Below the pieces are notes generated by a model that saw nothing but the letters and a program-made list of their open reading frames with translations, did no database searches and was not told where the DNA came from. DNA of 64,000 nucleotides from Aquabacterium sp. A3 (GTDB lineage Bacteria > Pseudomonadota > Gammaproteobacteria > Burkholderiales > Burkholderiaceae_C): NCBI RefSeq assembly GCF_038069945.1, contig NZ_JBBPEV010000001.1, positions 806,001 through 870,000 of the forward strand. The letters run 5' to 3'. Numbering within the stretch: position 1 is the stretch's first letter; each line of letters begins with the position of its first letter. Position numbers and translations under genes: made by a program. Below, piece by piece: positions 1 to 8,042 of this stretch.

Positions 1-344
1 GCGCTGAGGTGTTTGGCGGCTGCGGGGTTGCCGTAAGTGACGGCCTCTTCCTGAGGCAGCAGGATCTTGAGCACACGCTCGACCGAGGCCGACGCGCGAT
101 GGGCCTGGGCCCACTGCTGCTGAACCCGGGTCTGGGCCAGCAGCAAACGTTGACGCAGCGGCTCATCCAGGGCCTGACTGCCCCGCTGACGGGCACGCCG
201 CACTTGCGCCACGGCGTCGCTCAGCAGTTGCTGAAGCGCCTGACTGCCCTGATCGATGCCCTGCAGATCCGACGAGGCCAGGGCGCGCTCAAGCGCGTCC
301 AGTTGGGCCTCGATCAGGTGAACATGGTCGTCCAGGGTCTGCAT
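1..344 (-). CDS. flgN: FlgN flagellar export chaperone (partial, C-terminus beyond window)
   Basis: FlgN is the cytoplasmic chaperone that binds the hook-filament junction proteins FlgK and FlgL and feeds them to the flagellar export gate. The reading frame starts MQTLDDHVHLIEAQLDALER and continues as an amphipathic, Gln/Leu/Ala-rich helical protein, as in the FlgN family. It lies directly after flgM on the same strand, the usual flgMN order. ATG at 344 is chosen; an in-frame GTG at 359 is an alternative. The gene runs off the window at base 1, so its end is not visible. Assignment rests on position after flgM plus the helical composition. Confidence 0.8.
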   Translation of the reverse strand, partial: MQTLDDHVHLIEAQLDALERALASSDLQGIDQGSQALQQLLSDAVAQVRRARQRGSQALDEPLRQRLLLAQTRVQQQWAQAHRASASVERVLKILLPQEEAVTYGNPAAAKHLS

Positions 345-369
345 GGTGCACGCGCCCACGATGGTCTGG

Positions 370-669
370 TCAGGCCGCGCGGCCCAACAGTTCCTTGGCG
401 TTGGCGATCAGCTTGTCGGCGATCACCTCGGCGTCCACCTGGTAGCTGCCGTCGTCGATGGCCTGCTTGACGCGAGACACCTTGTCCGCATCGAACTCGC
501 CTTGCGGCGTTTCAACCATGCCAGCAGCGGCCTGGGACAGGGTCACCTTCGCGCTTTGGCTGACACCACCATCCAGTGAAGATGTTTTGCCGGGCGCACG
601 GGTCGAAGCGGCCCCCTCGGTCGGAAGACCAAGCCCAAGCGCCTTGTCCAACGGGTTGCCAATTTTCAT
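370..669 (-). CDS. flgM: Anti-sigma-28 factor FlgM
   Basis: FlgM holds FliA (sigma-28) inactive until the hook-basal body is finished, then is exported through it. The 99-residue product has the family layout: start MKIGNPLDKA, a low-complexity N-terminal half, and a C-terminal helical sigma-binding part (VSRVKQAIDDGSYQVDAE, then VIADKLIANA). A strong Shine-Dalgarno (AAGGAG on the minus strand, about 675-680) precedes the ATG. It is cotranscribed with flgN 10-25 bases downstream. A sigma-28 type promoter and a hairpin lie in its leader, so FlgM is probably made both from flgA read-through and from its own late promoter. Confidence 0.95.
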   Translation of the reverse strand: MKIGNPLDKALGLGLPTEGAASTRAPGKTSSLDGGVSQSAKVTLSQAAAGMVETPQGEFDADKVSRVKQAIDDGSYQVDAEVIADKLIANAKELLGRAA

Positions 670-684
670 GATGCACTCCTTGAT

Positions 685-700
685 CCCGGAACATTCCGGG
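685..700 (-). promoter_or_regulatory. Perfect inverted repeat in the flgM leader
   Basis: CCCGGAA and TTCCGGG form 7-base arms around a 2-base centre, between the predicted flgM transcription start and its Shine-Dalgarno. In RNA this could be a hairpin (4-base loop) just upstream of the ribosome site; in DNA it could be an operator. Function is not known. Confidence 0.5.
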
Positions 701-714
701 TGGTCACATCCGCG

Positions 715-741
715 ATATCGACGCGGTCCTGACGGACTTTA
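715..741 (-). promoter_or_regulatory. Sigma-28 (FliA) type promoter for flgMN
   Basis: On the minus strand TAAAGTCC (741-734), exactly 11 bases, then GTCGATAT (722-715). The enterobacterial sigma-28 consensus is TAAAGTTT-N11-GCCGATAA, so spacing is exact, the -35 core is complete and 6 of 8 bases of the -10 match. Transcription would start near 708, giving a leader of about 40 bases before flgM. Confidence 0.75.
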
Positions 742-757
742 ATCTCGATTGCATCAT

Positions 758-775
758 CCCCCACGAACAAGGGGG
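758..775 (-). terminator. Hairpin downstream of flgA
   Basis: CCCCC and GGGGG around an 8-base loop, 24 bases beyond the flgA stop. There is no T-run, so it may stabilise the flgA 3' end or attenuate read-through into flgMN rather than terminate. A related shorter hairpin (CCAC/GTGG with a similar loop) lies just upstream, near 781-797. Confidence 0.35.
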
Positions 776-798
776 AGCATCCACGAAACAAGTGGGGA

Positions 799-1608
799 TC
801 ACAGGGTCAATTCGGCCAATCCGTCGCCCACCGGTTGAGCGCAGAGAATCCGCCCGGTGTCCATGCGCACCCGAGCGCACCGCCCTTCATCACCATGGCC
901 CAGCGCGGTACCCGAGGCCGCCGCCTGAAAGCCAGATCCTTTCACGATGAGCCGAACCGGTTCACCTGCCGAAAACCAGCGCCGCACCTTGAGATCGGCC
1001 TCGCGCACTTCGGCCCCTTGTGTCAGGGTGCGCACCAGTGTGCGGCCGACCACCTCGGTCAGATCACGCTGTGCGGGCGAGCCGCCGCCAGCCAGGTCCA
1101 CACGGGCCACGGTCAGGTCGGTGGCCTCCAGCACGGTGCCGGCCGGCACCGTGCGCGCCACCACCAGGGCGGGCGCCCAGACCTTCACCGTCACGGGCCA
1201 GAACACGTTCCAGCGCGCGCCCTCTTCGCAGCGCAAGCCCACGCGAGAGCGCCCCCACAGGTTGGCCCCCCGTGGCAGATAGGGCTTGATGCGCGAGCAC
1301 GGGGCCAGTTTCAGGCGTGGATCCAGCTCGCCCATGATCACCTCGACCTGTGGTGAGGCGTCTTGCGGGTTCTGCCACTTTTGCGCGTCAGCCATGCCCT
1401 GGGCCGTGGCGGTATCGGCGTCGCGGGCGGCCAACCACTGCTGCAGGGTGGCTTGTAACTGCGCGTGGGTTTGCACCGGCAAGCCCTGGGCTTGAGCGCC
1501 CGAGCTGAGGGCCGCCACCACACACAACAGCAGCCAGGTGAGCCAGGCCAGCAGGGCCTGAAACCATGGCAGGGACGAAACAGGGCGAACAGGGCGCGAG
1601 GAATTCAT
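799..1608 (-). CDS. flgA: FlgA, flagellar P-ring assembly chaperone
   Basis: FlgA is a periplasmic chaperone that helps FlgI form the P ring. The 269-residue protein has a Sec signal: basic start (NSSRPVRP), a hydrophobic stretch LLAWLTWLLLCVVAALS and cleavage after AQA near residue 41. The C-terminal part carries the SAF-like fold typical of FlgA (ALVVARTVPAGTVLEATDL, then GRTLVRTLTQGAEVREADL, ending in VRLIVKGSGF). It is transcribed divergently from flgB across a 138-base region. The length is somewhat above the usual 220-240 residues because of a long N-region and a linker near residue 70. Confidence 0.95.
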   Translation of the reverse strand: MNSSRPVRPVSSLPWFQALLAWLTWLLLCVVAALSSGAQAQGLPVQTHAQLQATLQQWLAARDADTATAQGMADAQKWQNPQDASPQVEVIMGELDPRLKLAPCSRIKPYLPRGANLWGRSRVGLRCEEGARWNVFWPVTVKVWAPALVVARTVPAGTVLEATDLTVARVDLAGGGSPAQRDLTEVVGRTLVRTLTQGAEVREADLKVRRWFSAGEPVRLIVKGSGFQAAASGTALGHGDEGRCARVRMDTGRILCAQPVGDGLAELTL

Positions 1609-1648
1609 GAGCGCACTCTAGTCACAAGCGACGGCCATGCGCCGTTGG

Positions 1649-1675
1649 AAATGCCCGTCGAAGAGGCCGCTATTT
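1649..1675. promoter_or_regulatory. Possible FlhDC box between flgA and flgB
   Basis: CGCTATTT at 1668-1675 exactly matches one FlhD4C2 core half-site. The opposing core is only partly matched: AAATGCCC at 1649-1656 against AAATARCG. The spacer is 11 bases, within the known 10-12. The outer half-site bases match poorly. The location in the divergent flgA/flgB promoter region fits class II flagellar control, but the call is tentative. Confidence 0.35.
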
Positions 1676-1746
1676 CGGCTCATGTTGGGGCCCGAGCAGA
1701 TTCAACATCCCATGCAATCGCCGGAAGAACCGGCAGGAGGCCCACC

Positions 1747-2181
1747 ATGCTGAACCGCATCACCGACTCACTGAACTTCAACGCCGAAGCCCTGCGCCTG
1801 CGGTCGGAGCGTCAGCGGCTGATCGCCAGCAACATCGCCAACGCCGACACGCCCGGCTACGTCGCCCGTGACTTCAACTTTGCCAACGCCCTGGCCGATG
1901 CCACAGGGCGGCAAAGTCAGGCCCCGGGCACCTCGGCACCCAGGGTGACGATGACCGCCTCCAGCCCCCTGCACATGGCGCGCAACGGCAGCCTGGCCGG
2001 CGCGCGCAGCGAGCCTGAACTCAACTACGCCACGCAGTCGCAAACCAACCTGGATGGCAACACGGTGGACATGGACCGCGAACGGGCCAGCTTTGCCGAC
2101 AACACCGTGCGCTATGAAGCCGCGCTGCGGTTCATCAACTCGCAGATTCGAACGCTGAACTCGGCCATCACTGGTCAGTGA
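1747..2181 (+). CDS. flgB: Flagellar proximal rod protein FlgB
   Basis: FlgB forms the proximal rod of the flagellar basal body. The 144-residue product has the rod-protein signature near its N-terminus, ASNIANADTPGYVARDFNF, and the C-terminal helix DNTVRYEAALRFINSQI typical of axial proteins. The ATG at 1747 is preceded by GGCAGGAGG, a strong ribosome site, so the much longer upstream open frame is not used. It is the first gene of the flgBCDEFGHIJKL run, 26 bases ahead of flgC. Confidence 0.96.
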   Translation: MLNRITDSLNFNAEALRLRSERQRLIASNIANADTPGYVARDFNFANALADATGRQSQAPGTSAPRVTMTASSPLHMARNGSLAGARSEPELNYATQSQTNLDGNTVDMDRERASFADNTVRYEAALRFINSQIRTLNSAITGQ

Positions 2182-2207
2182 GCAACGAGCCCTGAAGGAG
2201 TGCAACG

Positions 2208-2618
2208 ATGTCGATGTTCAACATCTTCAACATTTCAGGCAGCGCCGTCAGCGCGCAGTCGCAGCGGCTCAACGTGGTGGCGTCCAACCTGGCCAACGCC
2301 GACACCGTGGCCGGGCCCGATGGTCAATCCTACAAGGCGCGCCAGGTGGTCTTCACCTCACAAGCCATGGGCAATGTGGGGGCCACGGGTGTGGCCGTCA
2401 CGCAGGTGGTGGAAGACAACACGCCCGGTCGCCGTGTGTACGAGCCCAAACACCCGCAGGCCGATGCCGAGGGCTACATCACTTACAGCAACGTCAATTC
2501 GGTGGAGGAGATGGTCAACATGATCTCGGCCTCTCGTTCGTACCAGAACAACATCGAAGTGATGACCACCACCCGCTCGCTGCTGATGAAGACATTGCAG
2601 ATGGGTCAAGGCAACTGA
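2208..2618 (+). CDS. flgC: Flagellar proximal rod protein FlgC
   Basis: FlgC is a proximal rod subunit stacked on FlgB. The 136-residue product starts MSMFNIFNISGSAVSAQSQR and has the rod motif VVASNLANADTVAGPDG and the C-terminal EEMVNMISASRSYQNNIEVM segment, which is very conserved in FlgC. GAAGGAG sits 8 bases upstream of the ATG. Length is normal for the family. Confidence 0.97.
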   Translation: MSMFNIFNISGSAVSAQSQRLNVVASNLANADTVAGPDGQSYKARQVVFTSQAMGNVGATGVAVTQVVEDNTPGRRVYEPKHPQADAEGYITYSNVNSVEEMVNMISASRSYQNNIEVMTTTRSLLMKTLQMGQGN

Positions 2619-2649
2619 CGCTCACGCACCAACCAAAGGCCACTGAATC

Positions 2650-3300
2650 ATGAGTACCGCCGCCATCAACGCCACCACCGGCAGCGCCGCCAGTGGCGCC
2701 AGCAACCAGCTCAACACGGCGGCAGAGATGTCCGACCGGTTTCTCAAACTGCTGGTGACCCAACTGAAGAACCAGGACCCGCTGAACCCCATGGAGAACG
2801 CCGAGTTGACCAGCCAGATGGCCCAGATCAACACGGTGACCGGCATCGAAAAACTGAACACGTCGATGGCCACCATGGCCAGCAGCTTCTCGCAGATGCA
2901 GATGCTGCAAGGCGCCAGCCTGGTGGGCCGCTCGGTGCTGCTGGATGGCAACAACCTGGTGGTGGACGAAGAGGGTAAGGCTTACGGGGGTTTCGAGCTG
3001 AGCAGCAATGCGGCATCCGTGCGGATCGACATCCTGGATGCTGCCGGCTCCACCATCGACACCATCAGCCTGACCGACAAGGCCGCAGGTCGCCAGGGTT
3101 TTGAGTGGGAAGCGCCCGAAGGCGTCTCCACCAAAGGCCTGACCTTCAAGGTCACGGCCAACACCGGGGCCGCCAACATCGAGGCCAAAACCCTCACCTT
3201 CGACGCAGTCACCGCCGTCAACACCGCTGGCGGCACCCTGACGCTGGAGCTGGCCAGTGGTGGCCAGACGCCCTACAGCCTGGTCAAGGCTGTTTCCTGA
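2650..3300 (+). CDS. flgD: Flagellar hook cap protein FlgD
   Basis: FlgD is the scaffold that caps the growing hook and is later discarded. The 216-residue protein has the conserved N-terminal block FLKLLVTQLKNQDPLNPMEN followed by SQMAQINTVTGIEKLN, then a tudor/FnIII-like C-terminal half (ASVRIDILDAAGSTIDTI; GFEWEAPEGVSTKG). It lies 31 bases after flgC and 33 before flgE. Confidence 0.96.
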   Translation: MSTAAINATTGSAASGASNQLNTAAEMSDRFLKLLVTQLKNQDPLNPMENAELTSQMAQINTVTGIEKLNTSMATMASSFSQMQMLQGASLVGRSVLLDGNNLVVDEEGKAYGGFELSSNAASVRIDILDAAGSTIDTISLTDKAAGRQGFEWEAPEGVSTKGLTFKVTANTGAANIEAKTLTFDAVTAVNTAGGTLTLELASGGQTPYSLVKAVS

Positions 3301-3333
3301 TCCTCACTTGCAGTCACAGAAAGGAACACCATC

Positions 3334-4596
3334 ATGGGCTTTCAGCAAGGACTCTCCGGCCTGAACATCTCCAGCAAGAGCCTGGAGGTGATTGGCAACA
3401 ACGTGGCCAACGCCAACACCTACGGCTTCAAATCGGCGCGGGCCGAGTTTGCCGACATGTACGCAGCCTCACTGGGCGGCGCCGGCAACAACGGCATCGG
3501 CATCGGGGCGCGCATCGCCAACGTGGCGCAGCAGTTCACCCAGGGCAACGTCTCCACCACCGCCAACAACCTGGACCTGGCCATCAACGGCGACGGCTTC
3601 TTCCAGGTGCAGCGTTGGGATGAGGTCGCAGGCAGCGGCGCCCTGGCGCCAGCCGGCGAGGTGCTCTACACCCGCAACGGCCAGTTCAAGGTCGACAGCA
3701 GTGGCTACATCACCAACAACCAGGACCGCAAGGTGCTGGGGGTGGGCAACCAGCCCATCCAGCTCAACCTGAACGGCGGCTCGGCCGAGCCCACGCAGAT
3801 GATCACCGCCCAGGTGAACCTGAACGCGGCAGAAGAAACGGATGCCGCGTTCTCGACCACCGCCAATGACTGGTATTCGTTCACGACCACACAGACGCTG
3901 TATGACGTCTCGGGTGAGCCAATCCCCTTGCAGTACTACTTCCGCAAGAGCGGCACCGACTCGTGGGAGGTGTTTGCGTACGTGGGCGACACCGCCTTGC
4001 CGGCCGAGGGCCAGCCCGCCGTGACCATCGAGTTTGACCCGGCCACCAGCCTGCCCCTGTCGATGACGGACGCCGACGGCAACGCCGTGGCCGACTTCCG
4101 CAACGTGCCCTTCCCGACCATTCCCGGCGGCACGTCCTCGGCGACGCAGTCGGAGCTGACCTTCAACATCGACTTCAGCGACCTGACCCAATTTGCCGGC
4201 AAATCGAACGTGAATGCGCTGATGCAGGATGGGTTTCCCAAGGGCGAGTTTTCCAGCTTCAATGTGGACGCCACCGGCGCGATCCTGGTGCGCTACACCA
4301 ACGGACAAACCGTGACCGAAGGTCAACTGGTGCTGGCGCGCTTCGCCAACGCCCAAGGGCTGCAGCCCATGGGCGGCAACGAATGGGCGGTGACGGCCGC
4401 CTCCGGCACGGCGCAGATCGACGCGCCCGGCAGCGGCCGCTTCGGTTTCATCCAGGGGGGTGCTCTGGAAGAGTCCAACGTGGACCTGACGGGCGAGCTG
4501 GTCAACATGATCGTGGCCCAACGCTCATACCAGGCCAACGCACAGACCATCAAGACAGAAGACCAGGTGCTGCAAACCCTGGTGAACCTGCGCTGA
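3334..4596 (+). CDS. flgE: Flagellar hook protein FlgE
   Basis: FlgE polymerises into the flexible hook. The 420-residue protein begins MGFQQGLSGLNISSKSLEVI and continues with the axial motif GNNVANANTYGFKSARAEF. It ends with the FlgE/F/G type helix DLTGELVNMIVAQRSYQANA. The middle (about residues 150-330) is the surface-exposed D1/D2 part with FYFRKSGT-like strands. Length is typical. An AAGGA ribosome site is centred about 10 bases before the ATG. Confidence 0.97.
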   Translation: MGFQQGLSGLNISSKSLEVIGNNVANANTYGFKSARAEFADMYAASLGGAGNNGIGIGARIANVAQQFTQGNVSTTANNLDLAINGDGFFQVQRWDEVAGSGALAPAGEVLYTRNGQFKVDSSGYITNNQDRKVLGVGNQPIQLNLNGGSAEPTQMITAQVNLNAAEETDAAFSTTANDWYSFTTTQTLYDVSGEPIPLQYYFRKSGTDSWEVFAYVGDTALPAEGQPAVTIEFDPATSLPLSMTDADGNAVADFRNVPFPTIPGGTSSATQSELTFNIDFSDLTQFAGKSNVNALMQDGFPKGEFSSFNVDATGAILVRYTNGQTVTEGQLVLARFANAQGLQPMGGNEWAVTAASGTAQIDAPGSGRFGFIQGGALEESNVDLTGELVNMIVAQRSYQANAQTIKTEDQVLQTLVNLR

Positions 4597-4636
4597 TGAA
4601 CTGCGGCGCTGACCTCACCGGGACAAGGAGTCAGAC

Positions 4637-5368
4637 ATGGACCGGATGATCTACCTCAGCATGACGGGTGCCAAGACCAACATGCAACAGCAGGAAGTGC
4701 TGTCGCACAACCTGGCCAACGTCAGCACCACCGGTTTTCGGGCCGAGCTTCAGGCCGTGCGCGCCGTGCCCATCCGCGGCGATGGCGCCAGCACCCGCGC
4801 TTACGCGCTGGAAACCACCGTGGGCTACGACGACACGGCCGGCCCGATCAACTTCACGGGGCGAGCCCTGGATGTGGCCGTTCAAGGTCGCTCCTGGCTG
4901 GCCGTGCAGGCACTGGATGGCACCGAAGCCTACACGCGCGCAGGCGCCTTGCAGGTGTCGGCCGATGGCACGCTCATGAGCCCCAGCGGACTGCCCATCA
5001 TTGGCGATGGTGGCCCGATCGCGATCCCGGCCAATGCCCAGCCCAGCATTGGCGCCGATGGCACCGTGAGCGTGCGCCAGCCCAATGGCACGGTGCAAGC
5101 CGTGGGGCGGCTCAAGCTGGTGACACCCGAGGCCAAGCTGGTGCGTGGCGAGGATGGGCTGTTCAGGGGCGAAGACGGCGCCGAACTGCCACAAGATGCC
5201 AATGCCCGCGTGCAAGACGGAGCCCTGGAGGGCTCGAACGTCAACGCCATTGAAACGATGGTGGCCATGATCGCTGCCGCTCGCCAGTACGAAACACAGA
5301 TCAAGCTGATGCAGACCGCCGAAGCCAAAGAGCGCCAGGCGGCGCAGCTGCTGTCCAACAACGGCTGA
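4637..5368 (+). CDS. flgF: Flagellar proximal rod protein FlgF
   Basis: FlgF joins the proximal rod to FlgG. The 243-residue protein starts MDRMIYLSMTGAKTNMQQQE, as FlgF usually does (DRxIY), has the motif SHNLANVSTTGFRAE, and ends with GSNVNAIETMVAMIAAARQYETQIK, split here as two conserved blocks. AAGGAG lies 8 bases before the start. It is directly upstream of its paralogue flgG. Confidence 0.96.
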   Translation: MDRMIYLSMTGAKTNMQQQEVLSHNLANVSTTGFRAELQAVRAVPIRGDGASTRAYALETTVGYDDTAGPINFTGRALDVAVQGRSWLAVQALDGTEAYTRAGALQVSADGTLMSPSGLPIIGDGGPIAIPANAQPSIGADGTVSVRQPNGTVQAVGRLKLVTPEAKLVRGEDGLFRGEDGAELPQDANARVQDGALEGSNVNAIETMVAMIAAARQYETQIKLMQTAEAKERQAAQLLSNNG

Positions 5369-5412
5369 GCCGTTTGACCTGATGCGGGCCTGAGGGCCGA
5401 AGGAGACCGACC

Positions 5413-6195
5413 ATGATGCGCTCACTGTGGATTGCCAAGTCCGGCATGGAAGCCCAGCAGATGCAGCTGGATCACATTTCCCACAACCTGGCCAACAGTG
5501 GCACCAACGGCTTCAAGCAGGCCCATGCCGTGTTTGAAGACCTGATGTACCAGAACCTCCGGCAAAGCGGGGCCAACACGGCCGAGGGCACGCAACTGCC
5601 CACCGGCTTGCAGGTGGGCCTGGGTGTGCGCCCCGTGGCCACGTCGCGCCAGTTCAGCCAGGGCAACCTGCAACAAACCGACAACGGCCTGGACGTGGCC
5701 ATCCAGGGCAAGGGATTCTTTCAGGTCGAGATGCCAGACGGCACCATCGGCTACACCCGAGACGGCTCGTTCAAGCTGGACAACCAGGGCAACCTGGTGA
5801 CCAACAACGGCTACCGCGTGCTGCCCGGATTCCAGTTTCCAACCGAAGCCACCAACGTGACCATCGGCCAGGATGGCACGGTCAGCTTCCTGCGCCCGCC
5901 CAACCCCACGCCCGAGGTGCTGCAGCAAATCGAGCTGGCCGACTTCGTGAATCCGGGCGGGCTGGACCCGCGCGGCCAGAACATCTTTGTGGAAACCGCC
6001 GCCTCAGGCCCACCGGTGACCGGGGTGCCCAACGAGAACAGCATGGGGGCGCTGGCCCAGGGCTACGTGGAGACGTCGAACGTCAACGTGGTGCAGGAGC
6101 TGGTGACCATGATCCAGACCCAGCGCGCGTATGAGCTCAACTCCAAGGCCATTCAGACCTCGGATCAGATGCTGCAGAAGCTGGGGCAACTGTGA
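5413..6195 (+). CDS. flgG: Flagellar distal rod protein FlgG
   Basis: FlgG forms the distal rod inside the P and L rings. The 260-residue protein has the hallmark start MMRSLWIAKSGMEAQQMQLD, then ISHNLANSGTNGFKQA, and the closing block TSNVNVVQELVTMIQTQRAY. AGGAG precedes the start by 7 bases; the second Met at 5416 is equally possible. Its TGA overlaps the flgH ATG by one base, indicating translational coupling. Confidence 0.97.
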   Translation: MMRSLWIAKSGMEAQQMQLDHISHNLANSGTNGFKQAHAVFEDLMYQNLRQSGANTAEGTQLPTGLQVGLGVRPVATSRQFSQGNLQQTDNGLDVAIQGKGFFQVEMPDGTIGYTRDGSFKLDNQGNLVTNNGYRVLPGFQFPTEATNVTIGQDGTVSFLRPPNPTPEVLQQIELADFVNPGGLDPRGQNIFVETAASGPPVTGVPNENSMGALAQGYVETSNVNVVQELVTMIQTQRAYELNSKAIQTSDQMLQKLGQL

Positions 6196-6869
6196 TGAAG
6201 CGCGCCGCCCACCTCATGGCTGTGACGGGATGCGCCTTCGTGCTGGCCGGCTGCATGGCCACCGCGCCCAAGGTGGACGTGGTCGAGCCCACGCAAGCCC
6301 GGCCCGTGCCCACCGCGCCACCCGCCTTGAACAATGGCGCCATTTTTCAAGCCACGGGCTATCGGCCACTCTACGAAACCCACCGGGCACGCATGGTGGG
6401 CGATGTGATCACGGTGCGCATCACCGAAACCGTCTCGGCCAAACAGGAAACGACCAGCTCCATTGAAAAGAAGGGCAGCGTCTCCAGCGAGGTCGATGCC
6501 ATCCCCTTCATCAACAGCTCTCGCCTGGCTAGGCTCAGCGCCTCAGGCAGCAGCAACAACAAGTTCGACGGCAAGGGCAGCACCCAGGCCGTGGGCAATT
6601 TCACCGGGTCCATCACCGCCACCGTCATCGAGGTGCTGCCCAACGGCCACCTGGTGATCTCGGGCGAGAAACAGATCGGCGTGGGGCACAACGTGGACGT
6701 GCTGCGCTTCTCAGGCACCGTCGACCCCATCACGATCCAGCCGGGCAACACGGTGACCTCGACGCAGGTGGCCAACGTGCGCGTGGCCCAAGTGGGACGC
6801 GGTGCGCAGCAAGAAGCCCAGGGAATAGGGTGGGTTGCCCGCTTCTTTTTGAGTCTTGCGCCCTTCTAA
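6195..6869 (+). CDS. flgH: Flagellar L-ring lipoprotein FlgH
   Basis: FlgH is the outer-membrane lipoprotein that builds the L ring. The 224-residue protein has a lipoprotein signal ending in VLAGC (lipobox, Cys about residue 19), the conserved blocks GDVITVRITETVSAK and NGHLVISGEKQIGV, and the C-terminal strand pair (LRFSGTVDP; TQVANVRVAQVGRG). ATG at 6195 overlaps the flgG stop; a GTG one codon upstream is less likely. Length is standard. Confidence 0.97.
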   Translation: MKRAAHLMAVTGCAFVLAGCMATAPKVDVVEPTQARPVPTAPPALNNGAIFQATGYRPLYETHRARMVGDVITVRITETVSAKQETTSSIEKKGSVSSEVDAIPFINSSRLARLSASGSSNNKFDGKGSTQAVGNFTGSITATVIEVLPNGHLVISGEKQIGVGHNVDVLRFSGTVDPITIQPGNTVTSTQVANVRVAQVGRGAQQEAQGIGWVARFFLSLAPF

Positions 6870-6911
6870 AGGCGCGAACAATGGAGCCGAACCCCCAAGG
6901 ATTCTGGCTCC

Positions 6912-8042
6912 ATGACCACCACCGACCGCCTCCTGAGACTGCTGATCACGCTGGCCTTCGCCGCGGCCTCAGCCGCGTTGTGGTGGCCCGTTGATGCCCA
7001 GGCCATCCGCCTCAAGGAAATCGCCTCGGTACAGGGTGTGCGCTCCAACCAGCTGGTCGGGTACGGCCTGGTGGTCGGGCTTGACGGCACCGGTGATCAA
7101 ACCACCCAGACCCCCTTCACCGCCCAGAGCGTGCAAGCCATGCTGCAGCAGTTGGGCATCAGCGTGCCAGCCGGCACCCCCATGCAGCTCAAGAACGTGG
7201 CGGCCGTGCTGGTGACCGCCACCCTGCCCCCGTTCGCGCAACCTGGCCAGGCCATTGACGTGGCGGTGTCCTCACTGGGCAACGCCAAATCGCTGCGCGG
7301 GGGCACCCTGATCGCCACCCCGCTGAAAGGCGCCGACGGCCAGATCTACGCCATGGCCCAGGGCAACCTGCTGGTGGGGGGCGCAGGCGCCTCGGCCGGC
7401 GGCTCCAAGGTACAGATCAACCACCTCAGCGCCGGGCGCGTGCCCAATGGCGCCACCGTGGAGCGCGGCGTCCCCACGCCGTGGATGCAGCAACCCTTCA
7501 TCCAGTACGACCTGCAGGCCGATGACTTCAACACCGCCCGCCAGGTGGCCGACGCCATCAACCGCCTCAAAGGTGCGGGCACGGCCGAGGCGCTCAGTGG
7601 TCGCAGCGTCAGCGTGAAGCTGCCCGACAGCCCCGGTGCACGGGTGGCCTTTCTGGCCGACCTGGAAAACCTCAACATCGACCGCGCCACCCCGGCTGCC
7701 AAGGTCATCATCAATGCCCGCACCGGCTCGATCGTGCTGAACCAAAGTGTGACCCTCGGCCCGTGCGCCGTGGCCCATGGCAGCCTGTCGGTCACCATCA
7801 ACTCCACGCCGGTGATCAGCCAGCCTGCCCCGCTGTCGCAGGGTGAAACGGTGGTGACGGAAAAAGCCGACATCCAGATCAACCAGCAACCGGGCAGCCT
7901 GATTCAGATGCCCGCCGGCAGCAAGCTGACCGATGTGGTCAAGGCGCTCAACACCCTGGGCGCCACCCCGCAAGACCTGGTGGCCATCCTGCAGGCCATG
8001 AAAGCTGCAGGGGCCCTCCAGGCCGATCTGGAGGTGATCTGA
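6912..8042 (+). CDS. flgI: Flagellar P-ring protein FlgI
   Basis: FlgI polymerises in the periplasm as the P ring. The 376-residue precursor carries a Sec signal (LLRLLITLAFAAASAALWW, cleavage after DAQA near residue 31). The mature start IRLKEIASVQGVRSNQLVGY is nearly invariant in the family, as is GLVVGLDGTGDQT. It ends LVAILQAMKAAGALQADLEV. Its TGA overlaps the flgJ ATG (ATGA), so the two are coupled. Confidence 0.98.
   Translation: MTTTDRLLRLLITLAFAAASAALWWPVDAQAIRLKEIASVQGVRSNQLVGYGLVVGLDGTGDQTTQTPFTAQSVQAMLQQLGISVPAGTPMQLKNVAAVLVTATLPPFAQPGQAIDVAVSSLGNAKSLRGGTLIATPLKGADGQIYAMAQGNLLVGGAGASAGGSKVQINHLSAGRVPNGATVERGVPTPWMQQPFIQYDLQADDFNTARQVADAINRLKGAGTAEALSGRSVSVKLPDSPGARVAFLADLENLNIDRATPAAKVIINARTGSIVLNQSVTLGPCAVAHGSLSVTINSTPVISQPAPLSQGETVVTEKADIQINQQPGSLIQMPAGSKLTDVVKALNTLGATPQDLVAILQAMKAAGALQADLEVI

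Noticed and set aside
3469..4521. 350-codon minus-strand open frame opposite flgE
   Set aside because: Shadow of FlgE; no ribosome site and no recognisable domain.
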